From Treponema sp. (GTDB lineage: Bacteria; Spirochaetota; Spirochaetia; Treponematales; Treponemataceae): a DNA stretch of 64,000 bases. The notes beneath the pieces are model-generated. The model made no database searches, had not been told where the DNA came from, and worked only from the letters and a program-made list of their open reading frames with translations. The position numbers were made by a program, and so were the translations under genes. The DNA is taken from contig JAFSRD010000041.1 in NCBI GenBank assembly GCA_017446265.1, positions 62,001 to 126,000 of the forward strand, given 5' to 3'. This document shows positions 7,372 through 16,103 of the stretch, piece by piece (within the stretch, counting starts at the first letter, position 1; each line of letters begins with the position of its first letter).

Positions 7372-9233
7372 ATGATTTTTTCAAACGGAAACGAGTTGCC
7401 GTCATCGCAATCGCAGCAGGTGCATGCCTCCTCTACATTGCAGCACATTACGCGCAACTTGCACAAACGCCTGTAGCACAAATCACTGCACGCGCTCCAG
7501 TGCTAGAACGCGGCTCAATCGTAGACCGTTCGGGAAAACCGCTTGCAGTGCAAACAAATTTTTTTCACGTGGGCGTAACGCCACGCCTTGTCAAAGATGC
7601 TATGACATTTGCAAAAGACATTGCACCTGCGCTCAACATGCAAGAATCAGAAATTATTAAATTGTTGAACGACGAAAGTGAAAGCAGCTTTACATATATC
7701 AAAAAGAAAATAAATCAGACAGTGTATGATGAGCTCAAGCAGATTACCGATGCAAAAGATTACATTGCCGTGCGCTACGATAAAATACCCGGACGCGTGT
7801 ACCCTGAAAACGCGCTTGCCGCCCAGCTCATCGGCTACATGGGCGACGATGGAAACGGGCTTTCGGGCACAGAGTACGCAATGCAGTCCGTACTCGCTCC
7901 TGCTACAAGCGAAGGTGCAACGGCACGACATGGGCGCAACGTATATTTAACAATCGATGCAAACTTGCAATACAAGCTTGAGCAAATCGCATCAAGCGCA
8001 ATGGAAAACACGCAAGCTGAAAGCATGATGCTCGTCGCTGTGGAAGCAAAGACAGGCGAAGTGATTTCGTACATCAGCCTACCATCTGTTGACTTAAACG
8101 AATATGGCAGCGCAACTGTCGCACAGATGATAGACAGACCTGCAATGACAGCGTATGAACCAGGCTCCGTATTCAAAATATTCACTGTTGCCATGCTGTA
8201 CGACGCAGGGCTCATACATGCAGACGACAGTTTTCTTTGCGATGGCAGATATGAAACAAAAACGCGTGGCGGCGAAACTATTCACATAAATTGTCTTGGC
8301 AGACACGGCTGGCTTACACCGCGCGACGCGCTCCGCCTCTCATGCAATGATGTGATCAGTCAAATAAGCGACAGAATGGATGAAGACGATTTTGCCGCAA
8401 AAATTCGCGCGCTCGGCTTCGGTTCAAAAACAGGCATTGAGCTTCCAGGCGAAACAGCAGGTTCTGTCAAAGACCCGAATTCGCGCCTTTGGTCTGCGCG
8501 CTCAAAACCAACAATCGCAATTGGTCAGGAGATAAGCGTGTCTGCGCTCCAAATGATTTACGCAGCAACAGCACTTGCAAACGGCGGCGTACCAGTGAAG
8601 TTGACAACGATAAAGCGAATCACAAATAAAGATGGCTCCACGCACTACGAACACGAAGCGCAATACGGAGAGCGCATGTTGCGCGAAGCAACAGCAAACT
8701 ACCTGCTCAGCTGCATGGAAACGACAGCGACAACAGGCACCGGCTCACGCGCTTCGCTCGGCGACATTTCAATAGGCGTAAAGACGGGAACAGCGCAAAT
8801 GGCATCTGAACGCGGCGGCTACAGCGACACAGATTTTTTATCAAACTGCATTGCAGTGTTTCCTATAGAAGCTCCCGAAATAATCCTGTACATCGTCATT
8901 GAAAAAGCAAAAGGCGAAACATATGCAGGGCGCATCGTTGCTCCTGTGATTGCAGAGGCAGCAGATGCCATCATCAATCACTTGGGCATGAGCAGAGGCG
9001 GCGCAGACTCATTGCTGCATTCAGGGCGCATTACAATTCCTGCTGGCACGCCGCTCACTATTGGCAGCACGTTGCCTGACTTTACCGGCATGTCAAAGCG
9101 TGATTTATTGCCACTGCTTGAAAACACGCGCTTTCAAGTAAAGATGAACGGCAACGGCTGGGTGACAAGCCAAACGCCGAGTGCAGGAACGCCTGTTACG
9201 GAGAACATGGTCATTGAGCTCAATCTGGAATAA
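7368..9233 (+). CDS. ftsI: Class B penicillin-binding protein (FtsI/PBP3-type transpeptidase) with PASTA-like C-terminus
   Basis: 621 residues: an N-terminal membrane anchor (about 9-28), a PBP dimerisation domain starting at RGSIVDRSGKPLA, and a transpeptidase domain with SxxK as SVFK (about 267-270), SCN in LRLSCNDV, and KTGTAQ (about 472). The last 60 residues (LPDFTGMSKRDLLPLL...VTSQTPSAGTPV) form one PASTA-like repeat. It forms septal peptidoglycan cross-links in the periplasm. The family could also be Spo5D/PbpA-like, but the PASTA tail and layout fit FtsI. It is coupled to lepB and to the following DUF115 gene. Confidence 0.9.
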   Translation: MNDFFKRKRVAVIAIAAGACLLYIAAHYAQLAQTPVAQITARAPVLERGSIVDRSGKPLAVQTNFFHVGVTPRLVKDAMTFAKDIAPALNMQESEIIKLLNDESESSFTYIKKKINQTVYDELKQITDAKDYIAVRYDKIPGRVYPENALAAQLIGYMGDDGNGLSGTEYAMQSVLAPATSEGATARHGRNVYLTIDANLQYKLEQIASSAMENTQAESMMLVAVEAKTGEVISYISLPSVDLNEYGSATVAQMIDRPAMTAYEPGSVFKIFTVAMLYDAGLIHADDSFLCDGRYETKTRGGETIHINCLGRHGWLTPRDALRLSCNDVISQISDRMDEDDFAAKIRALGFGSKTGIELPGETAGSVKDPNSRLWSARSKPTIAIGQEISVSALQMIYAATALANGGVPVKLTTIKRITNKDGSTHYEHEAQYGERMLREATANYLLSCMETTATTGTGSRASLGDISIGVKTGTAQMASERGGYSDTDFLSNCIAVFPIEAPEIILYIVIEKAKGETYAGRIVAPVIAEAADAIINHLGMSRGGADSLLHSGRITIPAGTPLTIGSTLPDFTGMSKRDLLPLLENTRFQVKMNGNGWVTSQTPSAGTPVTENMVIELNLE

Positions 9234-11103
9234 CAATATAGCTGCATTTAAAACACGCTTCCCTCAACTTGCAAGTATGTTTGCAGGCGAAATTAACAAA
9301 ATTGATGCATGCATGGCAGGAACAGACAAAACTATTGCAACTCATGCAGGAAGCGAGAACAACAATGCGGACACGGAAAGCAAAAACAATATCGCACCGT
9401 TCTGGAAACTGTATTGCGCAAAAGACGGCAGCATAAGCGCATCTGAAAATGGTGCGCTGCTCCACTCCTCGTACAATCCTGCACGTGAAGCGGAAACAGC
9501 AGTTGCCCACTCAGATTTTAAAGGATGCACTGCCGCTGTTTTTTACAGCTTTGGATTGGGATATGCGCCTATTTCATACGCAAAGCATTTTGCAAACCGC
9601 ACGCTACTGCTCGTCGAACCTGACGCGCCGCATTTTTTTGCCGCGCTCACCGTGCTCGACTGGACTCCCGTATTCTCGTGCAGCGAATGCATTATCGCAC
9701 TGAACTGCGATGCACATACAGTCATTTCGCTTATCGAAAAAAGAGGTGGCGTTTCCTCGTGCGCGTTTTTTTCCGTGCCCGCGCAAACTGCCCACGCGCA
9801 ACACTATTTTGACGCACTAAAATCGCTGGTAGAACGCAACAAGCGTAAAGACGACATAAACACTGCAACGCTTGAACGGTTTTCAAAACTGTGGCTTCGC
9901 AACAGCTGCATAAATCTTGACGCATATGCAAAGTACGACGGCGTGCGCATATACGAAAACAATGCGCCGTTGCCGTTCACGATTGTTGCAGCAGGTCCGT
10001 CGCTTGAAACAATGCTGCCGCATCTTGCACAGATACAAAAACGCAGCGTGCTCGTATGCGTAGACACTGCGCTCAGAGCGTGCATGCGCGCTCATGTGGA
10101 ACCTGATTTTATCATCATAGGAGACCCGCAATACTACGCGTACCGTCACATTGCAGGGCTATGCGCTCCTTCAAGCGTACTCATTGCAGAGCCGGCAGTA
10201 TATCCTGCAGTGTTTCGCTTTCAGTGCAGAAAGATTGTGCTCACATCATCGCTTTTTCCGCTCGGCAGTTGGTTTGAAAAACGACTCGGACAAAACGGAA
10301 GTTTGGGCGCAGGCGGCTCTGTTGCGTCAAACGCGTGGAACTTCGCATACCTTGCAGGAAGCAGAGAAATATACTGCTGCGGGCTCGACTTGTCGTTTCC
10401 CCAAAAACAGACGCACATAAAAGGAAGCAGCGCAGAAGAAGCGTTTGCACTTTTGTCGTGGCGCATGCGCCCTATGGAAACACAGCAAGCGGCGTATTTA
10501 TTTTCTATAGGGAGCGAGCGCGGCATCGACTACAATGGAAACAGCGTACTCACCGACTCGCGCATGAACATGTTTGCATGGTGGTTTGAAAGCAGGCTGG
10601 CTGCATGCCCCGATGCAAAAACATACACGCTGTGTTCCGAAGGGCTTGCGATTCCAGGCATACAGCCAGCGTCGCTTGACGCGCTGCTTGCAAAGCCGTG
10701 CATTGACGGGCAAAAAAAATCATTCTTGGAAAAAAGCGAGACACAAAACACAAAGCCATCGTGCAAAGATTTCGCTGCTGCGTGCATTGAATTCAACGCA
10801 TGCCTTGACACGCTTGCTGAAACAGCGAAAAAAGGAAAACACATCTGCGAAAAAGCGCTTTCACAAAACATTTCCGCACAAAAGACGCTCGACGAACTCA
10901 GCGCAATAGACAGCGCAATACTCGGAAGCAGCATAAAAGACGCAGCAGCACTCGTGTTTCCGACAGAACGACAGCTTGAAAAACGCGTGCACGCTGCCCC
11001 GCACTACAGCGACACATTCCGTACTGCAATTGCGCGCTCGCTTTTGATTTACACAGAGCTGCTCAGTGCAACAAGCGAATACAAAAAATATTTGAATGGC
11101 TGA
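9214..11103 (+). CDS. DUF115 motility-associated glycosyltransferase-like protein (MptE-like/Maf family)
   Basis: About 629 residues. The central part (about 245-440) has the DUF115 pattern: TIVAAGPSLE, VCVDTALRACMRAHVEPDFIIIGD, GGSVASNAWNFA, and IYCCGLDLSF followed by a conserved TH. In flagellated bacteria this family (Maf/motility accessory factor) is linked to flagellin glycosylation; its role in spirochaetes is inferred here. There is no good ATG near the start of homology. A TTG at 9214 has GGAG ten bases upstream, and GTG at 9181 is the alternative; both overlap the ftsI end. It is the last gene of the lepB-ftsI run. Confidence 0.82.
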   Translation: MSSIWNNNIAAFKTRFPQLASMFAGEINKIDACMAGTDKTIATHAGSENNNADTESKNNIAPFWKLYCAKDGSISASENGALLHSSYNPAREAETAVAHSDFKGCTAAVFYSFGLGYAPISYAKHFANRTLLLVEPDAPHFFAALTVLDWTPVFSCSECIIALNCDAHTVISLIEKRGGVSSCAFFSVPAQTAHAQHYFDALKSLVERNKRKDDINTATLERFSKLWLRNSCINLDAYAKYDGVRIYENNAPLPFTIVAAGPSLETMLPHLAQIQKRSVLVCVDTALRACMRAHVEPDFIIIGDPQYYAYRHIAGLCAPSSVLIAEPAVYPAVFRFQCRKIVLTSSLFPLGSWFEKRLGQNGSLGAGGSVASNAWNFAYLAGSREIYCCGLDLSFPQKQTHIKGSSAEEAFALLSWRMRPMETQQAAYLFSIGSERGIDYNGNSVLTDSRMNMFAWWFESRLAACPDAKTYTLCSEGLAIPGIQPASLDALLAKPCIDGQKKSFLEKSETQNTKPSCKDFAAACIEFNACLDTLAETAKKGKHICEKALSQNISAQKTLDELSAIDSAILGSSIKDAAALVFPTERQLEKRVHAAPHYSDTFRTAIARSLLIYTELLSATSEYKKYLNG

Positions 11104-11196
11104 CAGCGCAAAGCAAGGTTGCCGTTATAAAAATAATCGCCATGCCAAATTTAATTTAGCTTCTACTTTTAACCTGCTTCACAACTTTCCGTCATA

Positions 11197-11225
11197 TTGA
11201 CGAAACGGCGCAAAATCTCTATAAT
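11197..11225 (+). promoter_or_regulatory. Promoter of rplM-rpsI-recX
   Basis: -35 TTGACG (11197-11202), exact 17-bp spacer, consensus -10 TATAAT (11220-11225). It predicts a leader of about 95 bases before rplM. I see no well-defined ribosomal-protein binding structure in the leader. Between 11104 and 11196 I see no gene. Confidence 0.75.
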
Positions 11226-11326
11226 ACAAATTCCCGTTATAGAAGCAGCGACCGCTCATCGCTTGTTTCGGCACAGACAGTCTGATGCAAAACTGAACGT
11301 GCATATTTTATTTGGCAAGGTATAGT

Positions 11327-11755
11327 ATGGACACGATTTTTATAAAAGAGGCTGATCAAAAACGCACCTGGTACGTTATTGATGCAGCAGGTAAACCGCT
11401 TGGGCGCGTCGCTGCAAAAGCTGCTGCAACAGTTCGTGGAAAAAATAAAGCGACCTATGCGCCGCATCAAAATATGGGCGATTATGTCGTTATCATCAAC
11501 GCAGACAAAGTTGCTGTAACAGGCGGCAAAGAAAAAAAGAAGATGTATTACAAGCATACAGGTTTTGTCGGTCATCTCAAGCACTATAATTTTGAAACGC
11601 TCATCGGGCGCCACCCTGAAAAGCCGCTTCAGCTTGCAATTAAAGGCATGCTTCCACACAACAGACTTGGCCGCGCACTGTTAAGCAACGTAAAAGTGTA
11701 CGCAGGTACAGAACATCCTCATGCAGCACAAAATCCGCAGCCGCTTGAAGTGTAA
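11327..11755 (+). CDS. rplM: 50S ribosomal protein L13
   Basis: 142 residues of typical L13: WYVIDAAGKPLGRVA near the N-terminus, DYVVIINADKVAVTGGK, then YKHTGFVGHL and the conserved MLPHNRLGR. An early-assembling large-subunit protein that binds 23S rRNA. The ATG at 11327 (MDTIFI) is taken as start because AAGG lies six bases upstream. An in-frame TTG at 11312 would overlap that SD. It is followed 14 bp later by rpsI, the usual L13-S9 pair. Confidence 0.97.
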   Translation: MDTIFIKEADQKRTWYVIDAAGKPLGRVAAKAAATVRGKNKATYAPHQNMGDYVVIINADKVAVTGGKEKKKMYYKHTGFVGHLKHYNFETLIGRHPEKPLQLAIKGMLPHNRLGRALLSNVKVYAGTEHPHAAQNPQPLEV

Positions 11756-11769
11756 GGAGTTGGTAATTT

Positions 11770-12162
11770 ATGATTAAGAATTTGGCAATCGGTACAGGAA
11801 GAAGAAAAACTGCTGTTGCGCGTGTGTTCGTGCGTGAAGGCAACGGCACAATTACTGTAAACGGAAAAGACGCAAAAGATTACTTTGTCACAGAAGAGCA
11901 GGTAAAGCTTATCAATCAGCCGCTGCTTGTCACTTCAAGCGACAATAAATACGACATCCTCATCACTGTAGCAGGTGGCGGTCTCAACGGACAAGCTGCC
12001 GCGTGTCTTCACGGCATTTCACGCGCACTAGTGGCAATTGATGAAGATTCACGCACTGCGCTCAAAGCGAACGGCTACTTGACACGCGATTCCCGCATGC
12101 CGGAACGCAAAAAATACGGACAGCGTGGCGCGCGCAGACGCTTCCAGTTCAGCAAACGCTAA
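11770..12162 (+). CDS. rpsI: 30S ribosomal protein S9
   Basis: 130 residues, normal length. GTGRRKTAVARVFVREG at the N-terminus, GGGLNGQAAACLHGISRAL in the middle, and the invariant basic tail ending in FSKR, whose C-terminal Arg contacts P-site tRNA. AAGGAG precedes the ATG. It is co-transcribed with rplM and, two bases after its stop, with recX. Confidence 0.98.
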   Translation: MIKNLAIGTGRRKTAVARVFVREGNGTITVNGKDAKDYFVTEEQVKLINQPLLVTSSDNKYDILITVAGGGLNGQAAACLHGISRALVAIDEDSRTALKANGYLTRDSRMPERKKYGQRGARRRFQFSKR

Positions 12163-12164
12163 AC

Positions 12165-12785
12165 GTGCGCATCGTCTCAACAGAGCAGGTTGCTTCAAAC
12201 TGCATGAAAGTCGCAGTTTCAGAGGGACCTGCTTTTTTTATTCGCACAGATTATTTGCTCCACGTTGCGCCTAACGCGCTTTGCGCCGGCGCAGAGTTTG
12301 CAGAAGCAGACAACGATGACATTCTTGACGCAGGATTTTGCTATGCAGCAGAACGCAAAGCTGTTTCGTATTTGACGCGCACAGAGCAGTCGCGCTTTAT
12401 TCTGACAAAAAAGTTGCTTGCAAAAAAAATTGAGCTAAAATACATACTGCGCGCGCTCGACTACCTTGAAAAAATAGGACTGCTTTCAGATGCGCGGTAC
12501 GCACGCGCGTGGCTTACGGCGCGAAAAATACATCACTGCGAGGGGCGAACGCGGCTTGCCGCAGAACTCGCCGCGCGCGGCGTTTCACAACATGTTGCCC
12601 GCAGTGCACTTGACAATTTTTTTGCAGAAAATTCAGAACACGAGTTGTGCTGCCGCGCGCTTGAAAAATGCTTACGACAAAACAAAAGCCGCGAAAAAAT
12701 ATATGCCCGCCTTTCGCAACTCGGATTTTCACAAAAATTAATAAAACCTGCGTTTGAACATTTGCCCATACAAGACAAGCGATGA
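12165..12785 (+). CDS. recX: RecX regulatory protein
   Basis: 206 residues. After a variable N-terminal region (about 1-65) come three-helix RecX repeats: ERKAVSYLTRTEQSRFILTKKL, LDYLEKIGLLSDARYARAWL, then RGVSQHVARSAL and SREKIYARLSQLGFS. RecX proteins bind RecA filaments and restrain or modulate them. The start is a GTG placed two bases after the rpsI stop, so translation probably depends on coupling. recA itself is not in the window. Association with the ribosomal operon is unusual but the spacing is tight. Confidence 0.85.
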   Translation: MRIVSTEQVASNCMKVAVSEGPAFFIRTDYLLHVAPNALCAGAEFAEADNDDILDAGFCYAAERKAVSYLTRTEQSRFILTKKLLAKKIELKYILRALDYLEKIGLLSDARYARAWLTARKIHHCEGRTRLAAELAARGVSQHVARSALDNFFAENSEHELCCRALEKCLRQNKSREKIYARLSQLGFSQKLIKPAFEHLPIQDKR

Positions 12786-12931
12786 TTCACTTCATGCATT
12801 CGTCTCTAACGCGATTGTATGGCTCGTTATATTTTATAACTATTATAATCTGCCCGTACTAGATATTTTTACAAAAATATACTATAATCATAAATATTTT
12901 TAAAGTATTTTACAGGTGCAGGGCGAGTGTC

Positions 12932-13540
12932 ATGGCAGATAAAATCAAAAAACCAGTTATTTATTCCGCGCTTGAAGTCGCAAATATTTGCGGAGTTGTA
13001 AATCAAACAGCAATCAATTGGATAAACAGCGGCTACCTTACAGCGTTTAAAACTCCTGGCGGCCAGTACCGTGTGTATCCTGACGACCTAATTGATTTTA
13101 TGAGCAAACGCAACATGCATATTCCTCAAGAATTGTTAAACGCATCTTCAAAAAAACACCGTGCAGCGCCTTCGACAATACTCATCATAGATGACGACAA
13201 AACATTCAACGCGCTTGTAACAGCGTTTGTGCAAGAAAGATTTCCGTCGCTTGAAGTGATTCAAGCGTTCGACGGCTTTGAAGCGGGCGTGCAACTTTCT
13301 ACAAAAAAGCCGCACTGCATAATGCTCGACTTAGATTTGCCTGGCGTAGACGGATTTGAACTATGCCGCAAAATCAACGAGAGCACAGAATATGGCAAGC
13401 CCGCCATAATTGTCGTAACTGCCCTTGACAGCGAAGAAGACGAGGCAAAAGTACGCGCGCTTGGTGTTGAGCGTTTTTTTAGAAAACCTCTCATTTTTGA
13501 AGAATTTGGCACTGCCATCGAGCGTGTTTTCAATGGCTGA
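12932..13540 (+). CDS. Excisionase/MerR-type helix-turn-helix fused to a receiver domain
   Basis: 202 residues. Residues about 10-62 form a MerR/excisionase-like winged helix (YSALEVANICGVVNQTAINWINSGYLTAFKTPGGQYRVYPDDLIDFM). Residues about 82-200 form a response-regulator receiver with the acidic pair in IIDDD, the phospho-acceptor Asp in CIMLDLDLPGVDG, Thr in VVTA and Lys in FRKPL, so all switch residues are present. The order (DNA-binding first, receiver last) is the reverse of usual response regulators. No histidine kinase is adjacent. The upstream 146 bp are AT-rich with two TATAAT-like boxes near 12845 and 12890 and no clear -35. A rho-independent terminator overlaps the 3' end. Confidence 0.85.
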   Translation: MADKIKKPVIYSALEVANICGVVNQTAINWINSGYLTAFKTPGGQYRVYPDDLIDFMSKRNMHIPQELLNASSKKHRAAPSTILIIDDDKTFNALVTAFVQERFPSLEVIQAFDGFEAGVQLSTKKPHCIMLDLDLPGVDGFELCRKINESTEYGKPAIIVVTALDSEEDEAKVRALGVERFFRKPLIFEEFGTAIERVFNG

Positions 13541-13572
13541 CGCCCGCCGCGCTTAACGGCTGTCAGTTTTTT
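13537..13572 (+). terminator. Rho-independent terminator after the HTH-receiver gene
   Basis: An eight-bp stem with one bulge (CTGACGCC at 13537-13544 pairing with GGCTGTCAG at 13558-13566) followed by six T (13567-13572). It begins in the gene's stop codon region. Its right arm and T-run also encode the last residues of the convergent sppA gene. Confidence 0.65.
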
Positions 13573-14516
13573 ATATACAAATACGCAGGATACTGCACAT
13601 CAAGCAAAAGATAGTCGCGAACTGCAAACAAAATCTCGTCTGCGCGTTTTACTTTTGCACTGCCCGAAAGCAAATCAAGAATGCCAGAAGAACCTTTGTA
13701 GCGGTACGTAACAAGCTCATAGTCAAAATTGTCAAGCGCTTCTTCCAACGCGTTAACAGCTTTTTCCCACGAGCCTATCTCGTCAATCAAGCCATTTTTT
13801 TGCGCTTGTTGGGCAGTGTAAAGCCGTCCGTCTGCAAGTTCGCGCACTTTGTTAATGCTCATGCCCCGTCCTTCAGCAACAACGCCTGTGAACTGGTCAT
13901 ACGCGTCATCTGCAATAGACTGCATAATTGCGCGCTGCTCTGGCGTAAGCGGATTGTCGTAGCTGAGCATGTTTTTGTTTTTACCTGACGTAAACGTTTC
14001 TGCTTTTATGCCGAGTTTTTCAAACAAGCCTGTCGCATCAACAGACTGCCCTGCAATAACGCCGATAGAACCTGTGAGCGTGTTGCGATTTGCGTATATT
14101 TTTTTTGCCGCGCATGCAATGTAGTAGCCACCCGAAGCTGCAAGCGGCCCCATGTATGCGTATACAGGGCGGCTTGTCTTTTCAGTGTACTCGCGCAACG
14201 CAAGGTACGCTTCGTCCGCTTCGTAGACGCCTCCGCCAGGAGAATCGATAAAAAGTATAATCGCCTTGTTTTTGCTGTCTTCTCCAAGCGCACTGATAGT
14301 GTCGAGCAACCACTGCTGATTGTATGTTTTGCCTTCGCTTCTGATTTCTCCTTCAATATAAAGCGCGGCAATGTATTCTTTGCCAAATACGCTCAAAAAA
14401 CTGTTTGAACTTGCATGTCGGCGAGCATTCAGCGGTGCGAACACACTAACGCCTACAGCGATTATCAAAATAATAATAAACACGATAATTCCGTTTCTTT
14501 TTGCGTTACCAGTCAT
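13563..14516 (-). CDS. sppA: Signal peptide peptidase SppA (short form)
   Basis: 317 residues: one N-terminal membrane helix (about 9-28) and one S49 protease domain. The catalytic Ser is in MGPLAASGGYYIA, and the general-base Lys is expected in ETFTSGKNKNM. FIDSPGGG is the usual oxyanion-side motif. It degrades leftover signal peptides in the membrane. The length matches the short, single-domain type of Gram-positive and archaeal SppA, not the double-length E. coli protein. AAGGA precedes the ATG. The DUF975 gene lies 32 bp upstream and is probably co-transcribed. Confidence 0.94.
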   Translation of the reverse strand: MTGNAKRNGIIVFIIILIIAVGVSVFAPLNARRHASSNSFLSVFGKEYIAALYIEGEIRSEGKTYNQQWLLDTISALGEDSKNKAIILFIDSPGGGVYEADEAYLALREYTEKTSRPVYAYMGPLAASGGYYIACAAKKIYANRNTLTGSIGVIAGQSVDATGLFEKLGIKAETFTSGKNKNMLSYDNPLTPEQRAIMQSIADDAYDQFTGVVAEGRGMSINKVRELADGRLYTAQQAQKNGLIDEIGSWEKAVNALEEALDNFDYELVTYRYKGSSGILDLLSGSAKVKRADEILFAVRDYLLLDVQYPAYLYIKN

Positions 14517-14548
14517 ACTGTTTCCTTGCGGGCAAACGCGCCCATTGA

Positions 14549-15277
14549 TTAATAATGTATCTCTTCATGCGTAATGACGTTCGTTTCAAGCGCCTGCTTC
14601 ATGAGCGCGTGATACGCATTTACCTGCGTCATAGTGATATACGGCGTAATCCACAGATTTGCGATGCCGCATGTAATAAAACCAAGCAACTGCCATCCGA
14701 TAAAACTCATGTGCATCACAAACAAGTTCGCTTTATATCCCCGCGTGATTTTTTTGCTTATGGTGAGCGCATTGCGTATCGGCATGTTGGGAAATTCTGC
14801 GATGATAAAAAACATCTGCGAATACGCAAGCGCTTTGACAATTCCTGGTATAAAAAAAAGCAACATCCACAGGAAAACCCAAAGCCACTGCCATATCATA
14901 GCAAGCGCAGCGCGCCACCAATGAGAAAAGCCTGCAAAAAAATCGCCAAGCTGCACGGGTTCAGGACCGCGTGACATTTTAAGATAGACGCACAACTGCG
15001 CAACGGCAAAAATTGCAACAGCAAAAAATATAAGCCACTCCGCAAGATTTACGGCAGGCATATTGCTGTACGCATTCAAAGCTTCTTTATACGCAAGCCA
15101 ATTATTTGTACGTGCCGCCCGTAAAGCTGCATCATACAAGGCAGGCATATTTTTCAGCGAGGGAAGCAACAGCATCAAAAATACAATTTTTGTGATAAGC
15201 GTCATAAGCGCGGGCACTGTCCGCCTGTTTTGCAGTTGCATACGCGCAAACTTTTTATATTTTTTTCTATCAAACAT
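14549..15277 (-). CDS. DUF975-family integral membrane protein
   Basis: 242 residues with about five hydrophobic segments. The second half carries the DUF975 pattern (WQWLWVFLWMLLFFIPGIVKALAYSQMFFIIAE followed by ALTISKKITRGYKANLF and FIGWQLLGFITCGI). The function of the family is unknown. The start is the ATG at 15277. An in-frame TTG at 15295 lies upstream of the -10 box. It heads a likely two-gene unit with sppA. Confidence 0.82.
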   Translation of the reverse strand: MFDRKKYKKFARMQLQNRRTVPALMTLITKIVFLMLLLPSLKNMPALYDAALRAARTNNWLAYKEALNAYSNMPAVNLAEWLIFFAVAIFAVAQLCVYLKMSRGPEPVQLGDFFAGFSHWWRAALAMIWQWLWVFLWMLLFFIPGIVKALAYSQMFFIIAEFPNMPIRNALTISKKITRGYKANLFVMHMSFIGWQLLGFITCGIANLWITPYITMTQVNAYHALMKQALETNVITHEEIHY

Positions 15278-15283
15278 ATTCCT

Positions 15284-15312
15284 ATAATAACGCAAAATGA
15301 GTGTTTATTCAA
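15284..15312 (-). promoter_or_regulatory. Promoter of the DUF975 gene, predicted leaderless
   Basis: Minus strand -35 TTGAAT (15312-15307), 17-bp spacer, -10 TATTAT (15289-15284), then six bases to the ATG at 15277. There is no SD. Confidence 0.55.
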
Positions 15313-15349
15313 TTGGTTACCCGCAATCAGCGTGCCGCCATTTTCTAAC

Positions 15350-16042
15350 TTATCGTTTTGGGCGCATGGACTGCTTCGCTTTCGTGTATTCAGCGAGCAT
15401 AGCGCTGTAGTATCGCGTTTCCAATGCGCTTTCAGGAATGGCACACGTTTTAAAAATCTGCATAATCGCATGTTGCGCCGCCACGACAGTTTCGCACCCA
15501 TCAGTTTCGCACACAAGCTCAACTTCAAGAAAATCACCGAGCGGCGGCACAGTACACAACTCTATGTGCACATCTCCTGCGTCTGTGTGTGCAAGCCACA
15601 ATTCACCAATTTTTTCTTTTGTGCACGCAACACTGCCGCCCGCGTCGTGCAAAAACGCAACGAACGCCGCCTCATCAGAAAGCGTGCACTCCTTTTCATC
15701 GTTCACTTCAATTGCAATGCCGCGTTCGCTTGTACGCAACTCTTTGCGCTTGTAGGTAAACGTAATGCTCGTTTCGCTCTCAGACGCTGGTAATTTTTTG
15801 CAGGTCATCTTTCGTATGCGGCAACTTACAGCGTTTTGCTGCTGCGCTTCAGCGCATGGCATTTTTGCACGTGTCCGAGCTTTGTCACGCGCTCCATGCG
15901 CATCATTGTCGTACAGACATTGCGGAATGCTGTAATACGTGTCGCGCGTTTCGTATGAAGCGCAATATGTTGCAAATGAATTGAGCGCTGCTTTAACGGC
16001 AGAACGCTCTGCAACATGCGCTTTTAATTCTATTTCGTACAT
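15350..16042 (-). CDS. CYTH-domain protein (CyaB/class IV adenylate cyclase-like)
   Basis: 230 residues beginning with the diagnostic ExExK signature (YEIELKAHV). Further CYTH elements are present: CRIRKM, FTYKRKE, VHIELCTVPPLGDFLEVELV and ETRYYSAML. CYTH enzymes form a triphosphate tunnel; members are adenylate cyclase CyaB, thiamine triphosphatase or inorganic triphosphatase. The substrate cannot be decided from sequence. It is divergent from dus with 61 bp between the start codons, and the two promoters lie inside that gap. Confidence 0.85.
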   Translation of the reverse strand: MYEIELKAHVAERSAVKAALNSFATYCASYETRDTYYSIPQCLYDNDAHGARDKARTRAKMPCAEAQQQNAVSCRIRKMTCKKLPASESETSITFTYKRKELRTSERGIAIEVNDEKECTLSDEAAFVAFLHDAGGSVACTKEKIGELWLAHTDAGDVHIELCTVPPLGDFLEVELVCETDGCETVVAAQHAIMQIFKTCAIPESALETRYYSAMLAEYTKAKQSMRPKR

Positions 16043-16048
16043 AGCACA

Positions 16049-16057
16049 ATTGTATCA
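16049..16057 (-). promoter_or_regulatory. Extended -10 promoter of the CYTH gene, predicted leaderless
   Basis: Minus strand TGA-TACAAT: -10 at 16054-16049 with an upstream TG, and no recognisable -35. The ATG begins six bases later (16042). Confidence 0.45.
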
Positions 16058-16088
16058 CATGCTGCAATATACGCGCTACCTCGCTTTA

Positions 16089-16097
16089 TGCTATAGT
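16089..16097 (+). promoter_or_regulatory. Extended -10 promoter of dus, predicted leaderless
   Basis: TGC-TATAGT: -10 at 16092-16097 with an upstream TG, and no clear -35. The ATG begins six bases later (16104) and no SD is possible. Confidence 0.45.
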
Positions 16098-16103
16098 AGC
16101 AGC

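Noticed and set aside
9181-9213. GTG at 9181 as start of the DUF115 gene
   Set aside because: No SD in front of it and a 53-base overlap with ftsI; the TTG at 9214 has GGAG upstream. This stays uncertain.
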